From contig NC_084795.1 in the NCBI RefSeq assembly GCF_963169125.1, forward strand, positions 95,042,911-95,106,910: a DNA stretch of 64,000 nt, given 5' to 3'. Under the pieces are notes generated by a model. It searched no databases, was not told the DNA's origin, and saw only the letters and a list, made by a program, of their open reading frames with translations. Position 1 is the first letter of the stretch; the number at the start of each line of letters is the position of its first letter. Of this stretch, positions 10,580 through 23,185 are shown piece by piece. Source of the stretch: Humulus lupulus. Lineage: Eukaryota > Streptophyta > Magnoliopsida > Rosales > Cannabaceae. The translations under genes were made by a program, and so were the position numbers.

Positions 10580-13500
10580 TGTAACGATCCTCAAAACATA
10601 CAAGACAAAAATCATGCAAAAATTTAAAATTTCTACTTTTAACTCATTGTACCGAGAATCCATATAAAAAACTTTTAAGAAGATCATGTGCGCACACTTT
10701 TAGTTTATTAAACAGAAATACAATTACTCTTCCATAGAGTTATAACAAAACTATTATCCCAAAAGAAATAACAAACTTCCAACTTTTTCTTTTCAAAATG
10801 GTGATCCATCAAAAACTTCCCCAGGTCAGGCCACATGTACATATCCATAAGCAGACTCTGGTGCTCATTGTTGCACTTTGCTTTTTCACTTACCTACAAC
10901 ATGAAACAACTAGGTAAATGAAAACGCTTAGTAAGAATAGCCTTACACACAAGTATACTAAAAAACAGTAACAGGTTGATCTAAGGTAGTTATCGATATC
11001 GGTCGTTACGGCATTGGATAAGTTCCAACCCTATCATACAATTCTCAATAATAGTCCTAACAAAAAATCAAGCACATTGGCTGCGCCCAACACACAATGT
11101 TCATACATATCAAAAGCCAACTAAAATAAGAAATCCCAGACATTCAAGATATATAACCATATCCGAAATAAATACTCTGGTTGTTTCTAATAACCAAGTT
11201 CACAAATATCACAATTACTTGTACTAAGAAAATCCCAGAACATTTGAGATATATATATTTACACAATTGAATCAACTCAACAAACATAATGGATCCTGGC
11301 TCCAACCCGGATTCACTCTTAATATCCTGGCTCCAACCCAGACTATCTTACCATGTCCTGGCTCCTACCCAGACTTTTTCTTACCATGTCCTAGCTCCAA
11401 CCCGGACTATAATTTTACCATGTCCTGGCTCCAACTCGGACTATAATTTCACCATGTCGTGGCTCTAATCCGGACTATAATTTCACCATGTCATCGGTCT
11501 AACCCAGACAATATTACAATATGGTTCTACCTCTAACCCGAATTCACTTACCATTAAGCCGTAGAATGCATAAACATTGTAAAGGTAGGCATTAAGTATA
11601 CCCTGGTCTTAACGACCTGAACAAAACTAGTGTAATCTACTACTACAAGCACACACTAGTATATTCATGTTGTAGCCAAGAAAGAGAAAGACTAACTTAC
11701 TTGGAGTACTTAGTTCCTAGGTGAATCCTTAACACTGCTATTCGTTTTCCTTTTTCGCGAATTATGTAATTAATACACTGTACTCGGATTAAACGATGAC
11801 ATACTTTGATAGCTAATATTCTTTGATTGCTAAATGCAATAAAGTTTTCTTAGAGACTCTATACTATAGCCTCGTATACACCTTACAGTGTATAAGGTCG
11901 GATTTCATTTCAGTCTTTACAGTATCTTGAGAAAATCGGCCTCATCGCAACACGCTCTCCGTGCCATGCATCTTTATATTCTGTAACTAAATAACCCTCT
12001 TATCGGATAACTCGTATTTTGGTTTTAGGAAAAATAGAGTTGTACTAAACTCGTAACTTTAGAAAAATACCAACTTGTCATCCTCTTACGAAAGTTGACT
12101 ATTTTTTATGATTTACCAAAATACCTCTTTTTGACCCTTTACAAATAGTATCTGACAATGTAATCCTGTTATCTTAAAGGTTCTACAAAACCAAAACTCC
12201 CATTCTTACCATTTTTATCCATAACCTAGGATCTATTTTTATGTTATTTTTTAAAAGAATGGAAATTGGACCCTTAACTAATAAAATGGTAAAAATCAAC
12301 TTTTAAATTAACTCAAGTCGATTTGGGATTGGTAAAATCTCCAAATCCTTAGTTGTCTTTGCTAAGGATTATTTCTTCTCATTTCCAAAAACTTTAATGT
12401 CATTATATGTTTTCAAGTGATAAAGTCATGTTTTTAAGCTTTTGGCCTCAATTGAGTTTTTTAACCAAAATCCTTAAACTATCGTTCACGTATTCTATGT
12501 CATAATGACGGTAACTAGGTGAAATTCTCACGTCATAACTTGTTTTAGGTTAAGAGAACTAACCTCCAAAAAATCACTTTTCGTTAAGGTTCGAAATTAA
12601 TACTTTTCAGATTTTAGGAAAAAATTAGAAAAATCATCTCTCTTAAACCGTGATATATTTTTCTATAACATTTTACAGGGGTCCTTATACACATCTTAAC
12701 TAATTGCCCTCAAAATTTTAAAATTTTTGGGATGGGAAAACCCATTCAAATATTTAAAGAAATCTGGGCAGTGCCTGCTGCCCAAAAGATTTTCCTAGAT
12801 TTTAAGGTAACTTTGAAAATTTATTTGTCTTAAATCGTAGCCCAGTTCTTTATGAAATTTTACAGAGATCTTTAAACATCTCTAAATTATTTTCCTTAAA
12901 CATTTCATAATTTTTAAAATAATAAAACTTATAAAAATGTTTAAAGAAATCTGGGCAGGGCTTGCTGCCCAGAAGTTTTGTTTCCAGATTTTAGGGAAAA
13001 TTTTGAAAAATCATATCTCTTATACCATAACACATTTTCCACTATATTTTACAGTGACAACATCCTACCAAATTTCATAAAAAATTTTATCAGTAAAACC
13101 CATTAAAAAGTCAAAACAATCTGGGCAGTGCATGCTACACAATTTTTTTTTATTTTCATCACAATGCCAAAATGTGCATAGCTTGGGTTTGAAATACCTT
13201 TTCATGATTTTCCAAAGCTTATCATCAGGTACTCACAAAGAACTATAAAACTACAAAAATATTTTTCACAATTAGAGGAAGTAGAGTGCGATTTGGCCCG
13301 TTGGAAGCCAGACCACGAAATTTTGGCAGCATGCATTTTTACACATCCTAACAATACTAAGCATTTCTAGCATAACCCTAGCAACATGCATGCATGAAAA
13401 TCACCAAATTACACAATCGCAACCTTAAGCATAAAATTAAGTCCAAAAAACATTAAAATAACCTATACAACCAGATCTACCAACATAAATTATAAAACTC

Positions 13501-14768
13501 AAGAACAACCATAAATTTGTACTTTTGATAGTTCTAACTTGGAGATGTGTTTTTCTTAGCTTCCTCAAACTCCCTCTTGTGCTCTACACTCTCAAACCAA
13601 GACCCAAAGTGCAACATGCATATTTTTAAGAGAGAGTTAGGGTAGAAAGACTTACATGAGGGAGAAAACATGCAAGCAACCAAGATCTCTTACCTTGCTT
13701 TCACTTGATCGCCAAAGTTCTAAATCCTTGAGATTCTACTCGTACAAGCTATTCTTGAACCCTAGAAAACAATATAAATGTCATGTATGGATATTAGATC
13801 ACATGCATGCATTGTTAACCTTTAGGGTTTCAGTTTTGAAGAGGAAAAGAGGAGAAAAATGGAGTAGGTTTCGAAACTTTACACAAGTGTTCTCTTGAGC
13901 ATCTCCCTCCTTCAATGGGGAAATGAGTGCTCTTGGATGATGGAGAGAAAAATTGTAGCAATGGAGGATAGAGAGGGAGAGTCTTTCAGTTTTGGAGAGA
14001 GAGGGAGAGCTAGAGAGAGAGTGTTTCTTGAGAGAAAATAAATGTGAGGGAAATGATTAGGTTTTGGCTTATGGAAGAAGGTAAGAGGTTTTTTCCCATT
14101 CTTTAGCTTATGGGGTAAATTACCTAGCTTATGAGAGCCCTAGGGTCTACCCGTAGCCTTGCTGCCCACTTTTCTTTCTCTCTTTCCTTATAAATTACTT
14201 TTATGCCCTTGCTTATTTTACCTCACATATATGGAATCCAAGGGCCCTTTGACAATTTTGTGCTCTAAATTTCCCTTAACTTTTAACCTATAGTTTTTTG
14301 ATATCTCCAAGCTTAATAAATTAAATTAATTTTGACCCAAAAATAAAATTTGTCACAAATCACATAATTTTGGTAATTTTATCAAATTGACCAAAATTTC
14401 CTAAGAGGCCCGACCAAGAAATTCTCATTCTTAAGCCCGGTTGATTGGAATTCAAACCTCAATCAATTTTCTTAAACTTATTGGCTCGACCATAATGTCC
14501 CAGTTGTGAGACAAAATTAATATTTTTATGCCATCGTATTTCCTATTTTATTTCATCCAAGATTTTTCTCCCATTAGGGTTTATTCCTTGGTCCGAGACC
14601 AATCTTTCTTTGCATAAAGCTAGATCCTTTACTAGATCATTACATCGGCTATAAAATTCACTAATCATCACCAAATCATATAATATCATTTATGAAAATA
14701 ATATTCCACATAATTCTTCACCGGCTCCAATAAGCTACTAACGGGTGTTCCAAACACAGGATCTTACA
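10580..14768 (-). mobile_element. 5' LTR of the minus-strand gypsy element
   Basis: The LTR has TG...CA ends: it starts TGTAACGATCC and ends GGATCTTACA, 4,189 bases. The primer site at 10558 fixes it as the 5' LTR. It contains a minisatellite-like array at 11294-11525. Three related stretches with GGGCAG and TGCTGCCCA occur at about 12764, 12955 and 13124, followed by a purine-rich GAGAGAG tract at 13920-14040. No gene is seen; the 80-residue open frame at 13656 is chance. Confidence 0.8.
11294..11525 (-). repeat. Tandem array of a 31-34 base unit
   Basis: Seven units start at 11294, 11325, 11356, 11389, 11423, 11457 and 11491. Each begins TCCTGGCTCCAACCC or a variant, continues with GGACTATAATTT and ends ACCATG. 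The later units are closer to each other than to the first two. The array lies inside the long LTR and resembles the tandem repeats common in large plant gypsy LTRs. Confidence 0.85.
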
Positions 14769-15836
14769 TAACGAACCAATAAATGGAGGACAAAACTACA
14801 TTTATTGATTACATCAATGGACTACAAGAGAAAATTCTGTAAATACTTAGAGTGTAATTCAATATTTATAGAGGAGTAATCATGAAATTAATAAATAAGA
14901 TTATTAGATTAAAGAGTTTAATTAATTATTTGGTTTATTGAAGCTTCGTATTATAGGTCCATGGTCCCCAGATCACCTCTGTCCTACAATGTTAAGGGTA
15001 AGGATGTCAAAAGAAAGATTTTTAGAGAAAATGACTAAATTGCAAAGGAATTAATTTTCGAGGGCAAGGAAATAATTATGTGATAGATATGGGTAATTGA
15101 TTATTTATGAATTAATTAGTTATTTAACTATATAGTTTTCATTTTGAAAAAGTATATGTTAAAATAAATATTAATCATGTTTGGATTAATATAGAGAAAG
15201 ATTAATATTTATCTTATTTATAATAAGATATTTATTTATTTAAAACTAATATTTTAAGATAAATTTAATTTTGAATTTATTGATATTTATTTTGGGATAA
15301 ATATATTAACTTATATTAATTAAATGAAACAAATGAGAAAATTAGGAATAACCCTAATAGTGGCACACGACACACTCACTGGGAATTTGAGTTTTGAATT
15401 TTGAATTTCAAATTTTTTTTTATTTAATTATATTTTTAAATATGATTTAAATTAAATAATTAAATAGGTTATAAATGATCAGTTTTATTTTCAATAAAAT
15501 AAAAATTAATTATTTATGTTAATAATCTTTATAAAATGGAAAGAGTGATACATTCAGGAAGAAGATTTTTAAGAAATCAAAGTTGTTTGACTTTTAGACT
15601 CTCTCTCAGAAAAAGAAAGCGATTGATTTTTCTAAACCTGAAAATATATTAAGAACATCCTCTCTCTTATCAAACCTCTCTAGATCTCATGTGTTGAGTA
15701 CATCTAGAGAGTTCTAAATCAACCTTTTGAATCCTACGTCCTCGTGTGTTTGAGGATTAGTTTGGAAGATCAAGGTGTGAGCTTTCAGAATAACGATAGG
15801 AAGATCGTTGATTTATACAAAAAGATTCGTGGACTG

Positions 15837-17732
15837 TGTAATGACCCACTACTCTAGACTTTTGGACCATTAACGAAACTATACATACAAATCCTTAATA
15901 AAACTTACATTTGCGAAAATACCATAACTTTATTGGAAACTTGTAGAAATAAGAGTTACTTTCATAAAATAAGTAGGATATGGGATCCCATTGTCTTAAA
16001 AACAAAACATAATTTAAAATAAAAAGGAGTTACATGGAAAGTGTGGAAAAATACATGTAAAACCATAAAAAAGGTAAAACAAGACTACATCCTCGAAAAT
16101 CGAACTCTCGACTCCTTGACTCCATTCACCACCGATACACATTCTCCCAAGCATCCATGAATCTTAGCGCCACTATAGCTATTTTCCTACACATATAAAC
16201 AAAAAGGAATGAGCCTAATGCCCAGCAAGGAAAAATCTAACACATAGTTCATATACATAAATTTCATAAGAAACATAAAGACATAACATAACACTTTATC
16301 ATACACATACTATAATGGCCATTATTACTTGGGGTCCCATAGACTAAACAAGTCATATGTCCATGAGATTAGTGGGGTCCTACTAGCTAAGTAGGTCATA
16401 TACCCATAATCTATTTGGGGTCTTGTTAGTCATATGGGTCATATGCCCAAGCCTACAAACATACATATTCACAACATATTTTATAACATATTTCATAACA
16501 TAAAACATAAGATAACATAAGCATAAAACATATAGATTCTATCCTATTTTCCTTACCAAAGTTACCGGGATAAGAGGACAGCGTTGGGACTCTTGGAACA
16601 CTCCTAATAACCATTAAGAAAAGGTGAGTCTATAGAAGAAAAAGAGAAATGAAAGGAATGGAAGGACTAAACCTTGGAGAAACATACTTACCAAAAACTT
16701 ATGTGCAAGTTCTTAGATTTCCTAACCAAAATAAGAATAAGGTTAGAAGATTGAGTAGAAGACTATGAGAAAGAAAGTAACATAATACCAATGAACTAGG
16801 GTATAGAAATACCTTGAAGACTTGTAAGACCAATCTACACCTCAAACTGAAATACTATAAAACCTTACTTCCCAAAGTGTTTGATAAGCTTATGATGATC
16901 AAGCTTATGATTCCCCAACCCAGGTGTTTACACACTCACTTAGCACTTGCAGCCTCTGAACATAGAGTAAAAGGTGAATAATGGCTGGGTACTAGGTCCT
17001 ATTTATAGAGTTTAGGAATGAAAGGATCTTAATTTCACTTGAATAAAAATAATGGCTTTTTAGGTGAAAATAATTTGAATAATCGTTCAGCAGAGGCTAA
17101 AGACTCGTTCAAAAGGTGCTGGACTTATTAAGAGGTTGAATGGCTGAATAGAAAACGATTTCAAAATGTTTCAAAATATACTGAAGGAGGCGATATATCG
17201 CCTGGGCCGGTATGCCCGAGGCTGTCGTGCATCGTCTCGTGTTTTCCGTATCTACGTGCTGCGATATATCGCCCCCTATAGCTGCGATATATCGGCACAC
17301 GCTGATTAATTAAACACGAAATTACACATTTTTAGTTAAGTTTGAATGGAGTAAACAGCCTTGACTAAGCCCTCAACGTATTCAAAGCTGCTGACTGACC
17401 TTATAGCATTCAAACTTTTACCCTTATTAAATTTAATCCTCAAAATACTTAATCCTTAATCATCCATACATAACATGTGCTTAAAATCCTATTGGTCCTT
17501 ATCTAAACCATATAGTATAATAAATATTATCCTTAATATCAGTCATATAATCAAACCTTGGGTTAACATTAATATTCTTAAACTATAGATTAAACTTAGA
17601 AAATCTACAAGTACTACTATGAGTGTCCAAATAATTCCCGTTCTGAACCAAAAATCCACAGTTACAAAGATAATGCTATAAATACTATAATACTACTATC
17701 TAACTAGCTAAGTAAAGTTCTTGGACTCTACA
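15837..17732 (-). mobile_element. Gypsy solo LTR with target duplication GACTG
   Basis: The solo LTR of 1,896 bases starts TGTAATGACCC and ends GGACTCTACA. The five bases before it (15832-15836) and after it (17733-17737) are both GACTG, a perfect target-site duplication. It interrupts the copia LTR exactly where that sequence would otherwise be continuous. The TATA box is at 17000-17007 (minus), and palindromes are at 17191, 17262 and 17285. A solo LTR arises by recombination between the two LTRs of a full element. Confidence 0.92.
17000..17007 (-). promoter_or_regulatory. LTR TATA box
   Basis: TATAAATA on the minus strand in the same context (TAGGTCC upstream on the plus strand) as at 1418 and 50216. 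Confidence 0.7.
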
Positions 17733-17886
17733 GACTGTTGATAGGCTACAAGAGGTAATCTCTAATCTAATTGTGTTTGATTTAATATATCTATATATGT
17801 ATGATCTTGGATGGTATTAATATATTTTTTTTTTTAAAAAGATCCATTCCGTTGTGCATCCTGATTTATCATGTTTAATACCAATA

Positions 17887-19970
17887 TTTTGTACCAGAGT
17901 AGTCTACATTTATATATATATATATATTAAATGACGTGTTAGTTTCTTGCATTTTTTATATGTATGTTGATATATATTTAATGGATAGATGTGTTTTTTG
18001 AATGTATGGTTGAATGATGGATAGTTAATTATATAAGTGATGTTGGGTAAGGAATATGAATTTCTAGAACTTGTGTAAGCCATAAATGGCATAGGTTTTT
18101 TTGTAAATTTTATTTTTGAAATTAAGATTTGAAAATTTTGTACACAAGGAAATGGAGGACCTGAGCCACCAGTCACCAAGCCTGTGGCCCGAGCCCTAGC
18201 CGCACGCACCAAGCGAGCCCGTGCTCCCTACGACTCTTGCGCATTTGTGTTAGGCGCCTGTGCACCAACACCCAGGCCCACGACAGTGCCTAGTTTCCTC
18301 GACCCCCTGCGCACCACATGTGCGCCAAGCCCCAGGCGCACCTGCACCTGCATGCATGTCTAGCCCCTCGCCTACCCGCGCGAGCCCCTGGTCCCGTTCC
18401 ATGCCCTTGCGGCTAAGGCATGCCGAACCCTAGTGGCTCTCCTAGCCGTCGACCCTAGTGATCTAGGGCACCAATATTGGTGCCCAGGCTAGATCTTAAT
18501 TTTGTGCTATTAATCTTTTATTTGATTAATTTTTTAAATTGTTTAAATTCAAAAGATTATTATCTCATTTTATTTTTGCTAGAAAAATATAATATCTTTT
18601 AGTTGGTTAAGATCTTATCTTAAGTTTAAATAATTGTTTGAATTTGATTATTTAATTATTTAAATTCAACTGAATTATAAAGATGGAAAAAATGTTTATT
18701 TAATTAAAAGTTAGTTTTAATTAATTAAATTAGTTAGAAAGTTAGTTTCTAATTAATTAGTTGGCCTAACATATTCATAAGAATTATAAAGAAATCTTAA
18801 AAGATAGGAGAAGCATTATTGGAGTCTTGCAAACAACTAAAGGCATATTTTATAATTTTATTTCTGTTTTTTCAAAGGGTTATAAATTTAGAAATGCCCA
18901 ATAGTACTCAATTCATCATTTATTGTTTATTTATTTATTGTATTTATTTCAATAAATTTTAATTAATGTTTGATTGATAACATGATGATTCATTAGTCAA
19001 TTAGATGTCATTCATGAAATCCCACACTGTTTTCATTAATCATGCATCTTTTAGAAACATGATTATTAAGGATTGTCCTAATTGTTTATGTTAATTATTT
19101 TGGAAAAATAAATTGCATGTAAAGTATTAATTTAGTTAAAACTTGGTAAGTCACACCATAATAAATTCAATAGTTTTTATAGGCCTTTAAGATAACCGAC
19201 TTTATTTACAAGTGTTTTAGTAAAGTTAGATGAATGTAATAGGTAATTATTTAGATCACATTAATTGTAGAAACCTGATCTTTTATAATTAAATGTATTT
19301 TGTAATTAATTACATTCATAGGTTTATTAATATACTTGTAGTTAATTTGAAATTAATTGATTAGTTTAATGAAACACATTTTTTCAAAAATAGTAAGTGG
19401 GAGAAGGTGAACATCTCAATGTGACATATGATCTCCATTATTAGTACAACACCATGAGATATGAATAGGGCCTTGAGGCGGCTTTGTTTTTGTCCCCCTA
19501 AGTATGGTTTCTAGACATAGTAATACCAAGGTTTGCATCTTACGAAGAAAGCAAGGAGTGATGTATTTTAGGCTTGACCGACCCTAAGGCGACACTTTCT
19601 AAGTTAAGTCAAGAATTTTGAAATAATGGGTTACACTTACAAAGGTGCATTCAAGCTATTGCGGTGGATAATTTCATCTTGACCAAACCAACAATAATTT
19701 ATTTTTAAAAGAGAAAATAAAGAGTTATTTTAAGTTTTAAATTATAAAGATAAGATTGTCGTATAAGCTATCTGAATTTAACTTATCTGACCCTAAGGTA
19801 ACACTTTATTTGTTGGGCACTTTTAATTGTTGCATTCATGAATCATGAATCATGTTTACTTTCCAAATAATTGAGATATTTCTTCAAATAGTATTATTAT
19901 TATATTTTTATTTTCATTCATAAAATGTTGCCACCCAATTACTTTCCCATTATGTGTTTGGTTATGCATG
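17887..19970 (+). other. Copia leader between 5' LTR and gag
   Basis: About 2 kb without a convincing open frame. A strikingly GC-rich patch at about 18150-18480 (many GCCC, CGCAC and CCAGG words) sits in AT-rich surroundings. The minus-strand copia copy has a matching but shorter patch at about 30255-30350. Both copies also share the stretch around 19140-19480 (reverse complement at 29330-29640), so this is element leader, not foreign DNA. The open frame 17910-18212 on the minus strand is not supported as a gene. Confidence 0.65.
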
Positions 19971-20480
19971 AAATGATTGATGATCATATAAGCAAAGTTA
20001 AACTATCTGAAGAGGATGAAGGAGGATGGATAAATTCAACCTTATTCATTTTTCTGGCCAAAAAGCTAAAACATATTTTAAATGAAAGATGACCTCCTCC
20101 TATGCCATAATGGGATCCAAGGAAAGAGGAACATGAGAAATATGCTGATTGGATGAGATTAAATCACATGACAAGATTTTATATTCTTAGCACCATGGAA
20201 GAAAAGATGAGGAAGAATTTCGAAGATATTGATTCAGATTGTGATATGTGGGATGCTTTCTATGAGGATATACAGATAAAACCACATTCGCGAAAAAGGT
20301 AAATATGATTTGCCTTTACCTTAAGCTTAATAGTGGATTATAATGTATCATTCTGAATCTTTGATTTAGAAACCACTAATCATATTTTTGTTCTTCTTTA
20401 CAAAAACTTGAGCAATCAAGATGAACTTGAAGATGAAGATAAAAAGACTAGAAAGAAGAGAGAGAAAGCGTCTAGTTCAA
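19970..20480 (+). pseudogene. Copia gag remnant
   Basis: Broken frames read a WDPRKEEHEKYADWMRLNHM block at about 20115-20175, then RFYILSTMEEKM and MWDAFYED. Copia Gag (UBN2 type) has a matching pattern: a W-x-x-x-N/D block, then a helix around a DMW/IWEA motif. The minus-strand copy at 28321-28929 carries the same block as EYAKWLRINHMARYYFLQS. The end near 20430-20490 is very rich in lysine and arginine codons. Stops prevent a continuous protein. Confidence 0.65.
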
Positions 20481-20651
20481 GAAAGCATTGAAGAAAGTCA
20501 TTTTATTTTAAAGTTCTTTAGTTTTTATTGAAAGAAAACTTTATTGTTGTTTGAAGAACGTTTTAGTTTGTTTCTTTTAGTATTTTGAATTTTATTGCAT
20601 GTATTGACTTTATAATATTTTATTTATAATTGGATTATTCGTAAATTTTCT

Positions 20652-21794
20652 TTGGACATGCAAATGAATATTCAGACTTTAACGCTTTCATTTATTGAAC
20701 AATCGCTAAATAACTCAGAATTATTTAAAGTAGCAAAATCGCAAGGAAACAAAAGACAAAAAATTTCAAATGAGGATGACACATATCTTTGGCATCTTAC
20801 ACTTTATCATATAGGACTAGACATAATAAATCGGGTAACAAAAGATGGGCCTTTGAGAGATCTAAGAATTGGAACTCTTCTGGTTTGCGAATCTTGGTTA
20901 GAAGGCAAAATGACCAAACACCTTTTATCAACGAAAGACAATAGAGCTAAAAAACCTTTGGTGCTTGTACACAACAATGTCTGTGGTCCAATCAATATAC
21001 AAATAAGAGGTGGGTATGAGTACTTCATCACCTTTATTGACGATTACTCTAGATATGGTCATACTTACTTAATGCTTAGGAAATCTGAAACATTTTGTAA
21101 GTTCCAAGAGTTCAAAGCTAAGGCTGAGAAGAAATTAGGTAAGACTCTTAAAATACTTCGATCAGATCGAGGTAGTTAATAATTGGATTTAGAATTCAAA
21201 GATTTCATGCTGGAGCATGGTGTTCTATCCCAACTCACAACACGTAGAACGCTACAACAAAATAGTATTTCAGAAAGAAGAAAAAGGACCTTCTTGGACA
21301 TGGTCAGGTCTATGTTAAGCTACTCTTCACTTCCTCTCTCATTCTGGGGATATGCACTTCAAAATCTGACTTACATTTTGAATACAGTCCCATCTAAGAC
21401 CATAAGAAAAACACCACTGGAACTGTGGAATGAAAACAAACCTAGTTTGCACCATTTCCGCATTTGGGGCTGTCCTACTCATGTTCTTAGACCTAAATTA
21501 AGGAAAATGTATTCAAGGTCTACAGTATACATTTTCGTGGGCTATGCTCTAGAAACAAGAGGTGGTTACTTCTATAATATCAACGACCAAAATGTATTTG
21601 TTTCACCAAATGTGACCTTCCTTGAACATGACTATATGAATAACTATAAACCTCACAGCAAAGTAATTTTGGAGGAACTAACAACTGATAAGATTCCATC
21701 ATCATCATCATCATTAAATGATGAACGAAAAACCGAGGAAATCAATATTCTGAAAATGAAACCCCAGTGCAACGTCGTAGTGGGAGGGTTATGA
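20652..21794 (+). pseudogene. Copia integrase
   Basis: Two open frames, 20652-21179 and 21183-21794, are separated by a stop (TAA at 21177). The first holds the GAG-pre-integrase zinc region (LWHLTLYHIGLD, with CESWLEGKMTK) and the start of the catalytic core (VCGPINIQ, then FITFIDDYSRYGHTYL). The second holds the rest of the core, where the family glutamate lies in the NSISERRKR stretch. It continues through SLPLSFWGYALQ and HHFRIWGCPTHVLRPK. The stop falls at the position where related elements read a glycine, just after RSDRG. Confidence 0.88.
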
Positions 21795-23150
21795 GACAAA
21801 CTGTTTGCTACAAACACGAGGCACATGTCCTTGTTTCTGATACAGACAAGGATGATCCATTAAAATTCAAAGAGGAAATGGATGATCCTAAAAAGGAGAA
21901 ATGGCAAGAAGACATGGACCAAGAAATGGAATCGATGTATTCCAATTCTTTCTGGGAACATGTAGACCCACCTGAAGATGTTAGGATCATTGGGTGCAAA
22001 TGGATATACAAGAAGAAAAAAGGTGTATATGGGAAAGTGGACACTTTCAAAGAAAGGCATGTAGCCAAAGGTTACACTCAGTGGGAATGTGTTAATTATG
22101 AAGAAACATTTTCTCCTGTGGCCATGATGAAATCCATTCACATCCTCTTATCCATAGCTGCCATGTATGATTATGAGATAAGGTAGATGGAAGTGAAGAC
22201 AACCTTCTTGAATGGATATATTGATGAAAGTATTTACATGGTACAACCAGAACGGTTCATCAAGAATGGGGAAGATCAAAAGGTATGTAATTTGCTGAAA
22301 TCCTTTTATGGATTAAAGCAAGCATCTAGGTCCTGGAATATCACCATTGATGAAATAATTAAAATATATGGCTTCAAATAGATTCTCGAGGAAACATGTG
22401 TATATAAATATATCAAAGGAAAAGTGGTGGTTTTCCTAGTTCTTTACTTGATGGCATTCTCCTCATTGGCAACGATGTAGAGACACTGTCAAACGTAAAG
22501 AAGTGGTTAGCCGAAAAGTTCCGAAAGGAAGATTTGGGAGAGGCGAGCTATGTTCTGGGAATCCAAATCCTAAGGGATAGGAATAGCAAGCTCTTGGCAC
22601 CTTTTCAAGCTAATTATATAGATAAGGTGCTTGAAAGGTTCTCTATGGAGAATTACAATATGGGTCAGTTACCAACCATACATAGAATTACTCTTTAAAA
22701 ATAGCAATGTCCAAAGACACCTGAGGAGGAAGATGACATGAGAAAGTTTCCCTATGCTTTAGTAGTTGGGAGTCTTATGTATGCTATGTTGTGTTCTAGG
22801 CCCGACATATGATATGTAGTAGGGATTATGAGTCGTTATCAATCAAATCGTAGTTTTGAACACCGGATTGCAGTAAAGAACATTCTCAAGTATCTTAGGA
22901 GAACGAGAGATAATATTCTTGTATATTCAGGGGTCAGTTAAACCCTATTGGATACACTAATTCTGATTTCCAATCAGACAAAGACAGTCGTAAGTCGACG
23001 TCTGGGCCAGTGTTCACTCTTGGCAGAGGATCTTTAGTTTGGAGAAGAATTAAACAATCCAGTATTGTAGATTCAACCATGGAAGCTCATTCATCAAGAC
23101 ACTTCCTGCAAAGTCTTTTATGGGTCATGTATGATATTTGGGATTGAGAA
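21767..23150 (+). pseudogene. Copia reverse transcriptase and RNase H
   Basis: 21767-22186 reads WQEDMDQEMESMYSN, GCKWIYKKK and KGYTQWECVNYEETFSPVA, the palm and fingers of copia reverse transcriptase. A TAG at 22184 stands where a glutamine codon is usual, then 22187-22381 continues with TTFLNGYIDESIYMVQPERF. At the active site a frame change occurs and the motif reads LDGILLIGND: the second catalytic aspartate is a glycine. The final part (22740-23150) reads LMYAMLCSRPDI, then broken RNase H. The copy is inactive. Confidence 0.87.
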
Positions 23151-23185
23151 GGATGCCTCACTTGCTAAGAGGGAAAATGGGAAAT

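Larger units (their letters stand above)
7948..14768 (-). mobile_element. Minus-strand Ty3/gypsy element: 5' LTR, gag and protease
   Basis: Reading right to left, the order is a 4.2-kb LTR, a primer-binding site, gag, a CCHC knuckle and protease. The element then breaks off at 7948 against the plus-strand gypsy LTR, so pol downstream of protease is missing. LTR length and gag type suggest a Tekay/Del-like lineage distinct from the 2-kb-LTR family. Its LTR ends inside a copia LTR at 14768/14769, so it inserted into the copia element. The following five bases are TAACG. Confidence 0.8.
14769..17886 (+). mobile_element. Copia 5' LTR, truncated and interrupted
   Basis: 14769-15836 and 17738-17886 match successive parts of the 3' LTR. 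Shared landmarks are the GGTCCATGGTCCCC region, AGATCTCATGTGTTGAG, and GGAAGATCGTTGAT followed by GGCTACAAGAGGTAATC. The end reads TTTAATACCAATA where the 3' LTR reads TTTAATTCCAACA. Just after it, TTTTGTACCAGAG resembles a decayed initiator tRNA-Met primer site. Confidence 0.8.

Noticed and set aside
17910..18212. 100-residue minus-strand open frame
   Set aside because: It spans the GC-rich patch and AT-rich leader of a copia element, has no family resemblance and is not kept in the other copy.
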